NCBI GenBank assembly: GCA_024403585.1
Contig: JAKSRN010000082.1
Location: 1-8,011 of the forward strand
Source: Lachnospiraceae bacterium
Lineage (GTDB): Bacteria; Bacillota; Clostridia; Lachnospirales; Lachnospiraceae
Direction of reading: 5' to 3'
Length of the DNA stretch: 8,011 nt
In this document: piece after piece, positions 1 to 4,930 of the stretch
How positions within the stretch are numbered: the first letter of the stretch is position 1
Layout of the letters: every line of letters starts with the position of its first letter
Position numbers and translations under genes: made by a program
Notes under the pieces: model-generated
The model's input: only the letters and a program-made list of their open reading frames with translations
Told to the model about the DNA's origin: nothing
Database searches by the model: none

Positions 1-45
1 TAAAGAAGAGACCAGGGTCGATAATCTTAAGCAAAACAAGTGTGT

Positions 46-76
46 AAAGGGAAGTTTCGGAAGAAACTTCCCTTTT
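46..76 (+). terminator. Intrinsic terminator of the preceding transcription unit
   Basis: A perfect 13-bp stem (46-58 paired with 63-75) encloses a GGAA tetraloop (59-62). The pairing includes AAAGGGAAG on the left and CTTCCCTTT on the right, and the right arm ends in TTTT. The uridine tract is short and lies mostly in the stem, so efficiency is uncertain, and the mirror-image A tract means it could act in both directions. It separates whatever gene lies left of the window from the ylxM promoter. Bases 1-45 contain no gene I can identify, and 77-181 hold no structure I can support. Confidence 0.8.
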
Positions 77-181
77 GACTTGTCAGCATAACGTAAAAGT
101 AAGAAGAAGCGCCTCAAAACCCAACAAAAAATGAGCGACCGCACACAAAGAAAAGTTTTAAAAAGTGTCAAGAAAAAATAC

Positions 182-210
182 TTGACATACATAAATCGAA
201 GTTGTAATAT
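182..210 (+). promoter_or_regulatory. Sigma-A-type promoter for ylxM-ffh
   Basis: TTGACA at 182-187 is a perfect -35 hexamer. After a 17-bp spacer comes TAATAT at 205-210 as the -10 hexamer. The upstream stretch (150-181) is A-rich, like an UP element. Transcription should start near 216-218, only about ten bases before the preferred ylxM start codon, so the 5' untranslated region would be very short. Confidence 0.82.
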
Positions 211-215
211 ACACT

Positions 216-222
216 AGGTGAT
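216..222 (+). promoter_or_regulatory. Ribosome binding site that fixes the ylxM start at 227
   Basis: AGGTGAT is a 7-base perfect complement to the anti-Shine-Dalgarno end of 16S rRNA. It ends 4 bases before ATG 227, with the AGG core 8 bases away. Upstream in-frame starts GTG 218 and ATG 221 overlap this site and would be essentially leaderless, so ATG 227 is the better choice. Confidence 0.65.
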
Positions 223-226
223 GCAA

Positions 227-571
227 ATGGAGAGTTTTGTAGAAAAATCTTATTTATACGATTTCTACGGTGAATTGCTGACGGAACACCAGCGTCAGGT
301 ATATGAACAGATCATGTTTGAGGATCTTTCAGCCAGTGAGGTGGCACGCGAGGCAGGCATTTCCCGCCAGGGAGTGCATGATATGATTCGCCGTTGCGAA
401 CGAATCCTGGAGGATTATGAGTCCAAACTGCATCTGGTTGAAAAGTTTCTGCATATCAGAGACAATGTGCAGAAGATCCAGGGCTATACAGATCAGATCC
501 TGGAGGAACATCCGTTGGAAGAAGTGGAAAGAATCAAGTCCATTGCTTCTGATATTCTGGAGGAATTATAA
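227..571 (+). CDS. ylxM: YlxM/p13-family helix-turn-helix protein, SRP operon partner
   Basis: This encodes a 114-residue protein of the YlxM (p13) family, which sits immediately upstream of ffh in many Firmicutes. In streptococci YlxM has been reported to bind SRP components and modulate SRP activity. The family N-terminal pattern is visible (YLYDFYGELLTEHQRQVYEQ, residues 9-28). It is followed by a sigma-70 region-4-like helix-turn-helix at about residues 33-60, with SASEVAREAGISRQGVHDMI. A charged helical, coiled-coil-like tail runs from about 62 to 114. The start at 227 is chosen from the AGGTGAT ribosome binding site and the family N-terminus; GTG 218 would add three residues. The stop is 3 bp before ffh and the ffh Shine-Dalgarno lies inside this gene, so the two are probably translationally linked. 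Length is normal for the family. Its exact molecular role here is inferred from context. Confidence 0.93.
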   Translation: MESFVEKSYLYDFYGELLTEHQRQVYEQIMFEDLSASEVAREAGISRQGVHDMIRRCERILEDYESKLHLVEKFLHIRDNVQKIQGYTDQILEEHPLEEVERIKSIASDILEEL

Positions 572-574
572 TAC

Positions 575-1930
575 ATGGCATTTGAGAGTTTATCAGATAA
601 ACTGCAAAACGTATTTAAAAAGCTTCGCGGCAAAGGTCGTCTGACTGAGGCTGATGTTAAGGCTGCTCTGAAAGAAGTTAAGATGGCATTGCTTGAAGCG
701 GATGTTAGCTTTAAAGTTGTAAAACAGTTCATCAAATCAGTTCAGGAGCAGGCAATCGGACAGGACGTTATGAATGGTCTGAATCCGGGACAGATGGTAA
801 TCAAGATCGTTCACGACGAGCTGGTGAACCTGATGGGCTCTGAGACAACCGAGATTGCCTTTAAGCCGGGCAGTGAGATCACTGTGATCATGATGGTCGG
901 TCTTCAGGGTGCCGGTAAAACAACAACTGCTGCGAAACTGGCAGGCAAGATTAAAGCAAAAGGTAAAAAACCACTTCTGGTAGCATGTGACGTCTATCGT
1001 CCGGCAGCGATCACTCAGCTGCAGGTGAACGGACAGAAACAGGGTGTGGAAGTTTTCTCTATGGGAGACAAACAGAAACCTGTTGATATCGCAAAAGCTG
1101 CGATGGAGCATGCAAAGAGCAACAGTTTCAATGTTGTGATCATCGATACTGCAGGTCGTCTGCATATTGATGAAGACATGATGGCTGAGCTGGTAGCGAT
1201 CCGCGAGAACGTGCATGTGGACTGTGCATTGCTGACAGTCGATTCCATGACCGGTCAGGATGCGGTGAATGTTGCTGAGACCTTTAACAACAAGGTTGGC
1301 ATCGACGGCGTTGTCCTTACAAAACTGGACGGCGATACCCGAGGCGGTGCGGCACTTTCCATCAAGTCTATTACAGGAAAGCCAATCTACTATGTAGGTA
1401 TGGGCGAGAAGCTTTCCGATCTGGAGCAGTTCTATCCGGATCGTATGGCATCCAGAATCCTTGGCATGGGCGATGTACTGAGTCTGATTGAGAAGGCGCA
1501 GCAGAGCATCGACGAAGACAAAGCCAAAGAGATGGAGCAGAAGCTTCGTAAAGCATCCTTTACTTTCGATGATTATCTCGACAGTATGGAGCAGATGCGA
1601 AATATGGGAGGCTTATCCAGCATCATGGGAATGCTGCCTGGAATGAGCGGCAAGATGAAAGAACTGGAAGGAATGATCGACGAGAAGGATCTTGCAAGAA
1701 AAGAGGCAATCGTCCATTCTATGACACCGGCAGAGAGAGCCAATCCGGATCTTCTGAATGTATCCCGTAAAAAACGTATCGCAAAGGGTGCAGGTGTGGA
1801 TATTGCAGAGGTAAACCGCTTTGTAAAATCCTTTGAACAGTCCCGCAAGATGATGAAGCAGATGCCTGGTATGATGAAGGGCAAACGCGGAAGAATGCCG
1901 GGAATGGGTGGTTTCAAGATGCCATTCTGA
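575..1930 (+). CDS. ffh: Signal recognition particle GTPase Ffh (SRP54)
   Basis: Ffh binds the 4.5S/scRNA and hydrophobic signal sequences of nascent chains, then docks with FtsY at the membrane in a GTP-controlled step. The 451-residue protein has the usual order of domains. An N-terminal four-helix bundle spans about 1-90. The G domain contains G1 GLQGAGKTTT (109-118), the DVYRPAA motif (139-145), G3 DTAGR (191-195) and G4 TKLDGDTRGG (249-258). A methionine-rich M domain runs from about 320, with the RNA-binding helix-turn-helix segment NVSRKKRIAKGAG (395-407) and a basic, Met/Gly-rich C-terminus (424-451). GGAGG at 559-563, inside the end of ylxM, lies 11 bases before the ATG. All key residues are present and the length is typical. 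It is co-transcribed with ylxM from the promoter at 182-210. Confidence 0.99.
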   Translation: MAFESLSDKLQNVFKKLRGKGRLTEADVKAALKEVKMALLEADVSFKVVKQFIKSVQEQAIGQDVMNGLNPGQMVIKIVHDELVNLMGSETTEIAFKPGSEITVIMMVGLQGAGKTTTAAKLAGKIKAKGKKPLLVACDVYRPAAITQLQVNGQKQGVEVFSMGDKQKPVDIAKAAMEHAKSNSFNVVIIDTAGRLHIDEDMMAELVAIRENVHVDCALLTVDSMTGQDAVNVAETFNNKVGIDGVVLTKLDGDTRGGAALSIKSITGKPIYYVGMGEKLSDLEQFYPDRMASRILGMGDVLSLIEKAQQSIDEDKAKEMEQKLRKASFTFDDYLDSMEQMRNMGGLSSIMGMLPGMSGKMKELEGMIDEKDLARKEAIVHSMTPAERANPDLLNVSRKKRIAKGAGVDIAEVNRFVKSFEQSRKMMKQMPGMMKGKRGRMPGMGGFKMPF

Positions 1931-1988
1931 TGGCGGAACCCCCTTTTATAATGAAGAGCTCAGAAGCGTAAGATGCTTTTGATCTTAT
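1925..1988 (+). promoter_or_regulatory. Possible secondary promoter and small hairpin upstream of rpsP
   Basis: The 111-bp gap between ffh and rpsP contains a perfect TATAAT at 1947-1952. The best -35 candidate (TTCTGA, 1925-1930) is weak, with a 16-bp spacer. Further down, TAAGAT (1969-1974) can pair with ATCTTA (1982-1987) around a 7-base loop, a weak hairpin without a U tract. This could be an internal promoter with a short leader for rpsP, but the -10 match may be chance in AT-rich sequence. Confidence 0.28.
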
Positions 1989-2041
1989 AGATTTAAAAGA
2001 ACAAATAAAAAATATTATTTAATTCATGGAGGAATTCAAAA

Positions 2042-2287
2042 ATGGCAGTTAAAATTCGTTTAAGAAGAATGGGACAGAAAAAAGCACCTTTCTATAGAAT
2101 CGTAGTAGCAGATGCTAACTCTCCACGTGATGGAAGATTCATCGAGGAGATCGGAACATATGATCCAACTCGTGAGCCATCTGCATACTCTGTAGATGAG
2201 GAAGCTGCTAAAAAATGGCTGAAAAACGGCGCACAGCCAACAGACGTTGTTGCTAAAATCTTCAAACTGGCAGGCATTGAGAAATAA
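2042..2287 (+). CDS. rpsP: 30S ribosomal protein S16 (bS16)
   Basis: This is an 81-residue basic protein with the S16 signature at its N-terminus: AVKIRLRRMGQKKAPFYRIV at residues 2-21, then ADANSPRDGRFIEEIGTYDP (23-42). S16 is an early-binding protein of the 30S body and stabilises 16S rRNA folding. GGAGG at 2028-2032, 9 bases before the ATG, gives strong initiation. Codon choice (CGT for Arg, GTA for Val, GCT/GCA for Ala) differs from the neighbouring biosynthetic genes and resembles that of rplS, as expected for a highly expressed ribosomal protein. It sits between ffh and khpA, the standard Firmicutes arrangement. Length and motifs are canonical. Confidence 0.99.
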   Translation: MAVKIRLRRMGQKKAPFYRIVVADANSPRDGRFIEEIGTYDPTREPSAYSVDEEAAKKWLKNGAQPTDVVAKIFKLAGIEK

Positions 2288-2308
2288 TTTCCTTCGGAGG
2301 TACAAGTA

Positions 2309-2539
2309 ATGAAGGACTTAGTAGAGGTAATCGCAAAATCCTTAGTCGAAAATCCTGATGAGGTCGTTGTTACTGAAACTGATAAGGGAAATGAACTGCT
2401 TGTTGAACTGAAGGTTGCACCTTCTGATATGGGTAAGGTAATTGGAAGACAGGGACGCATTGCAAAAGCCATCCGTGCAGTTGTAAAAGCGGCTTCTTCT
2501 AAAAGCGACAAGAAGGTAGTAGTAGAAATTCTGCAGTAA
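2309..2539 (+). CDS. khpA: KH-domain RNA-binding protein KhpA (YlqC/UPF0109)
   Basis: This is a 76-residue single-KH-domain protein. The RNA-binding GxxG loop is visible as VIGRQGRIAKAIR (residues 44-56, with G46-R47-Q48-G49), framed by beta strands around 29-36 and 69-74. The family is KhpA, which in streptococci pairs with KhpB/EloR and influences cell division and elongation through RNA binding. In Clostridia it is less studied, so the partner here is inferred. GGAGG at 2296-2300 lies 8 bases before the ATG, and the gene follows rpsP after 21 bp, so the two are almost certainly co-transcribed. The position between rpsP and rimM is conserved in Firmicutes. Length is normal. Confidence 0.96.
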   Translation: MKDLVEVIAKSLVENPDEVVVTETDKGNELLVELKVAPSDMGKVIGRQGRIAKAIRAVVKAASSKSDKKVVVEILQ

Positions 2540-2583
2540 TCAGAACAACAGTAGCCGTTAAGACGGTATCGAACTTTTGATTA

Positions 2584-2620
2584 AAACCCGGAAAGCTTTC
2601 AAACCAAGTTTTCCGGGTTT
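2584..2620 (+). terminator. Hairpin between khpA and rimM, probable (partial) terminator
   Basis: AAACCCGGAAA (2584-2594) pairs perfectly with TTTCCGGGTTT (2610-2620). The stem can extend inward through a G-U wobble, C-G and two A-U pairs, leaving a 7-base loop. The right arm ends in TTT and is followed by ACTAC rather than a longer U run. It may therefore attenuate or process the transcript rather than end it completely. No convincing promoter is visible between it and rimM, so rimM-trmD probably depend on readthrough. Confidence 0.6.
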
Positions 2621-2643
2621 ACTACATCCGGGAGTATTTATAT

Positions 2644-3156
2644 ATGGAACAGTATTTAAAAATCGGAATCATCACATCCACCCACGGAATCCGTGGCGAA
2701 GTGAAGGTATTCCCAACAACTGATGATCCTGCCCGCTTCAAAAAACTGAAAACAGTGTACATGAAGCAGGGTGCTTCTTATGTTCCTATGGATCTGGCCA
2801 GTGTGAAATTTTTTAAAAACATGGTCATTCTGAAGTTCAAAGGACTGGATGATATCAATCTTGTAGAAAAGTTCCGTCAGATGGAGCTGTATGTGGATCG
2901 TGCCCATGCAGTCCCGCTGGAGGAGAATGAGAATTTCATCGCCGATCTGATCGATCTTAAGGTGGTGACTGACGAAGGCGAAGAACTGGGTATTCTGACC
3001 GATGTTCTTCAGACCGGAGCCAATGATGTTTATATTGTACAGACTGAGAAGTACGGCGAAGTAATGATCCCTGCCATCAGACAGTGTATTCTGAAGGTGG
3101 ATCTGGAAGAGGAGACCATGCTGGTCCATCTTCTGCCTGGTCTTCTGGAATTGTAA
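2644..3156 (+). CDS. rimM: Ribosome maturation factor RimM
   Basis: RimM assists late maturation of the 30S head and in characterised bacteria binds ribosomal protein S19. The 170-residue protein has the two-domain layout of the family. The N-terminal RimM beta-barrel includes GIITSTHGIRGEVKVFPTTD (residues 8-27) and FKGLDDINLVEKFR (65-78). The C-terminal PRC-barrel starts near residue 97, contains TGANDVYIVQ (124-133) and MIPAI (141-145), and ends in the family hallmark PGLLEL (165-170). GGGAG at 2630-2634 is 9 bases before the ATG. The stop lies 10 bp before trmD, so the two genes form a translationally close pair, as in most bacteria. Nothing is missing and the length is typical. Confidence 0.98.
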   Translation: MEQYLKIGIITSTHGIRGEVKVFPTTDDPARFKKLKTVYMKQGASYVPMDLASVKFFKNMVILKFKGLDDINLVEKFRQMELYVDRAHAVPLEENENFIADLIDLKVVTDEGEELGILTDVLQTGANDVYIVQTEKYGEVMIPAIRQCILKVDLEEETMLVHLLPGLLEL

Positions 3157-3166
3157 GGTACAGCAT

Positions 3167-4243
3167 ATGAAATATCATGTATTAACCCTGTTTCCTGATA
3201 TGATCCGTCAGGCGGCTGAGACCAGTATCCTGGGAAGAGCAGCAAAGAATGGTTTTATATCAGTAGAGACAGTCAATATAAGAGATTTTTCTGCCAATAA
3301 GCACAACCGTGTGGATGATTATCCCTATGGCGGAGGTGCAGGCATGGTTATGGAGGCAGAACCTGTCTTCCGTGCCATTGAATCCGTTTCACAGAATTGC
3401 AGCAAGCGTCCAAGGGTCATCTATCTGACTCCTCAGGGAAGAGTTCTGAACCAGACCATGGTGGAAGAATTCGCTATGGAAGAAGAACTGGTCCTCTTGT
3501 GCGGACATTATGAAGGAATCGACGAACGTGTGTTGGAGGAAGCAGTCACAGACTATGTGTCCATTGGTGACTATGTCCTCACCGGCGGTGAGCTGGGAGC
3601 CATGGTCCTTATTGATGCGGTATCCCGTTTTGTGCCGGGAGTATTAAGCAATGAGGAATCCTCACAGTTCGAATCTCTGCAGGACAACCTGCTGGAATAT
3701 CCGCATTATACCCGTCCGGAAGTATGGCATGACCGTCAGGTTCCGGAAGTGCTCTTATCCGGCGATCATAAAAAGATCGAGGCCTGGAGAAGAGAGAAAT
3801 CTCTGGAACGCACCCGGGAAAGAAGACCGGATCTGATGAAGAAAAGCTATCAGGTGAAGGCACTTGTTTACGGGGAAGGAGAGCAGGCGGATCTGGCAGA
3901 CAGTCTGACAGAGGCTTTATCCCGTTATGGGGAAGTGCTGGATTTCAACAGAAAGAAACTGAGAAAGACCAGATGGGCATTTGAGAAGAATGATCTTCTG
4001 CTTCTCTTCCTGGACAGGATCGATGAAGACTTCCTGAATGTGGTGATGAACGGCCGCAAGACGCCGGCATTCCTGATCCCTGGAAAGGGAATTGACCAGC
4101 AGCAAAGGATCCTCCTGGGAGAAATGCTGGCAAAACGCAAAATCCATATCCTGGATACCATCGATCCGGAAGCTCTGAAAGAAGAGGAACTGCTGAAGAA
4201 AACGGCAATCGCCATCCGCCAGAGAATCCTGGATATGAACTGA
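3167..4243 (+). CDS. trmD: tRNA (guanine37-N1)-methyltransferase TrmD with a long C-terminal extension
   Basis: TrmD transfers methyl from S-adenosylmethionine to N1 of G37 in tRNAs with G36-G37, preventing +1 frameshifting. The SPOUT trefoil-knot core is complete: YGGGAGMVM (54-62), YLTPQGR (86-92), LCGHYEGIDERV (111-122) and the knot YVSIGDYVLTGGELGAM (130-146). Arg154 is at the position of the catalytic arginine of the Haemophilus enzyme. The tRNA-binding C-terminal domain is recognised by LLEYPHYTRPEVW (175-187), PEVLLSGDH (193-201) and RTRERRPDL (215-223). Two things are unusual. The residue aligned with catalytic Asp169 is Glu169 (QFESL, 167-171). Also, the protein continues about 130 residues past the usual end near 225. 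That extension has alternating strand- and helix-like segments (VKALVYG 230-236, DLLLLFLD 276-283, PAFLIPG 300-306, KIHILDT 325-331) that I do not assign to a family. The ribosome binding site (AAGG, 3155-3158) is weak; translation is probably coupled to rimM. Confidence 0.96.
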   Translation: MKYHVLTLFPDMIRQAAETSILGRAAKNGFISVETVNIRDFSANKHNRVDDYPYGGGAGMVMEAEPVFRAIESVSQNCSKRPRVIYLTPQGRVLNQTMVEEFAMEEELVLLCGHYEGIDERVLEEAVTDYVSIGDYVLTGGELGAMVLIDAVSRFVPGVLSNEESSQFESLQDNLLEYPHYTRPEVWHDRQVPEVLLSGDHKKIEAWRREKSLERTRERRPDLMKKSYQVKALVYGEGEQADLADSLTEALSRYGEVLDFNRKKLRKTRWAFEKNDLLLLFLDRIDEDFLNVVMNGRKTPAFLIPGKGIDQQQRILLGEMLAKRKIHILDTIDPEALKEEELLKKTAIAIRQRILDMN

Positions 4244-4306
4244 AAAGAGGAGTTGCTGAAGAAAACGGCAATCGCTATCCGTCAGAGAATCCTGGATATG
4301 AACTGA
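4181..4306 (+). repeat. 63-bp tandem direct duplication of the trmD 3' end
   Basis: Unit 1 (4181-4243) is the last 20 trmD codons plus the TGA stop. Unit 2 (4244-4306) repeats it at an exact 63-bp offset, including its own TGA. Over the last 60 bases there are four differences: GAA/GAG, CTG/TTG, GCC/GCT and CGC/CGT. All four are synonymous in the trmD reading frame. The first codon of the unit differs as GAA versus AAA. Unit 2 lies after the trmD stop and in the same frame, so it is untranslated unless the stop is read through. Confidence 0.95.
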
Positions 4307-4333
4307 TAAGAGGAACTGAAAAAACAGGACTGA
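4307..4333 (+). repeat. Possible degenerate third copy of the trmD-tail repeat
   Basis: Directly after unit 2, and in the same frame, the sequence TAA GAG GAA CTG AAA AAA CAG GAC TGA keeps the codons for Glu-Glu-Leu, Lys-Lys and a Gln-Asp-stop end. These resemble a shortened repeat of the same 63-bp unit. The match is short and A-rich, so it may be chance. Confidence 0.25.
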
Positions 4334-4352
4334 TAAAAAAACAAAAACAGGC

Positions 4353-4381
4353 TTGCATTTTTTACAAATACGTTATATAAT
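4353..4381 (+). promoter_or_regulatory. Strong promoter for rplS
   Basis: TTGCAT (4353-4358), an optimal 17-bp spacer and a perfect TATAAT (4376-4381) form a sigma-A-type promoter. A-rich sequence at 4319-4348 lies just upstream, as in an UP element. Initiation near 4388 would give a leader of about 87 bases before the rplS start codon. Confidence 0.85.
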
Positions 4382-4387
4382 ATGGCG

Positions 4388-4474
4388 TGTTGTGAAATTA
4401 CAGATGGTCCGCTGTCACGTTTATCGGTGATAAGAACATCCAAATATTATTTTAATTTAAGGAGAGATAAGAAC
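4388..4474 (+). promoter_or_regulatory. Structured rplS mRNA leader, candidate L19 autoregulatory element
   Basis: The leader can fold into an interrupted stem-loop. GATGGTC (4403-4409) pairs with GAACATC (4434-4440) with one G-A mismatch, and TGTCAC (4413-4418) pairs with GTGATA (4427-4432) around an 8-base loop (4419-4426). A CGC bulge faces a single A between the two stems. Firmicutes are known to carry an L19 leader family (Rfam L19_leader), thought to let L19 repress its own mRNA. Membership here is inferred from position and structure, not from a covariance-model match. The AAGGAG ribosome binding site (4459-4464) lies 18 bases downstream of the fold. Confidence 0.6.
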
Positions 4475-4822
4475 ATGAACGAGATCATCAAAAAGATCGA
4501 AGCTGAGCAGCTGAAAGCAAATGTTGATGAGTTCCGTGTAGGTGACACAGTACGTGTATACGGAAAGATCAAAGAGGGTAACAGAGAGAGAATCCAGGTA
4601 TTCGAGGGTGTAGTTCTGAAAAAACAGGGCGGATCCAACCGTGAGACTTTCACTGTACGTAAAACTTCCAACGGTGTAGGAGTAGAGAAAACATGGCCAC
4701 TTCACAGCCCTAACGTTCAGAAAGTTGAAGTTGTTCGTCATGGTAAAGTAAGACGTGCTAAACTGAACTACCTGAGAGAGCGTGTAGGTAAAGCCGCTAA
4801 AGTTAAAGAGCTGGTTAGATAA
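4475..4822 (+). CDS. rplS: 50S ribosomal protein L19 (bL19)
   Basis: This is a 115-residue protein with the L19 sequence pattern: FRVGDTVRVYGKIKEGNRER (residues 20-39), IQVFEGVVL (40-48), then the basic KVRRAKLNYLRER stretch near 92-104 and a lysine-rich end. L19 lies at the interface of the two subunits and contributes to an intersubunit bridge. ATG 4475 is chosen because AAGGAG at 4459-4464 precedes it by 10 bases and the N-terminus MNEIIKKIEAEQLK fits the family. An in-frame ATG at 4382 touches the -10 box and would translate the structured leader, so it is not the start. It has its own promoter and a strong terminator, so it appears monocistronic. Codon use is biased towards CGT, GTA and GGT, as in rpsP. 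Confidence 0.98.
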   Translation: MNEIIKKIEAEQLKANVDEFRVGDTVRVYGKIKEGNRERIQVFEGVVLKKQGGSNRETFTVRKTSNGVGVEKTWPLHSPNVQKVEVVRHGKVRRAKLNYLRERVGKAAKVKELVR

Positions 4823-4850
4823 TTCATATTCGAATCGGTTTATAGAGAAC

Positions 4851-4895
4851 ACAACACAGGGACTTATACAGGAGAGTATATGTCCCTGTTTTGTT
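4851..4895 (+). terminator. Strong intrinsic terminator after rplS
   Basis: CAGGGAC (4857-4863) pairs with GTCCCTG (4882-4888). After a T-T mismatch the stem continues with TATAC (4865-4869) and GTATA (4876-4880) around the loop AGGAGA. The lower stem extends with A-U and C-G pairs between 4851-4856 and 4889-4894, with one mismatch. The right arm runs into TTTTGTT. It ends the rplS transcript and separates it from lepB. Confidence 0.88.
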
Positions 4896-4930
4896 AAAAA
4901 AGGAAAGTATAACCCAAACAGGAGAAGGCG

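Noticed and set aside
1..45. Tail of an upstream coding gene such as ftsY or smc
   Set aside because: ftsY or smc is expected to the left from gene order in many Firmicutes, but none of the three forward frames gives a recognisable C-terminus before the terminator.
2092..2511. 139-codon minus-strand frame across rpsP and khpA
   Set aside because: Ser/Thr-rich antisense shadow of two clearly identified genes, with no independent motif or ribosome binding site.
4382..4474. In-frame upstream ATG that would lengthen L19 by 31 residues
   Set aside because: It touches the -10 box and precedes the expected transcription start, and it would translate the structured leader. ATG 4475 has a good ribosome binding site and the family N-terminus.
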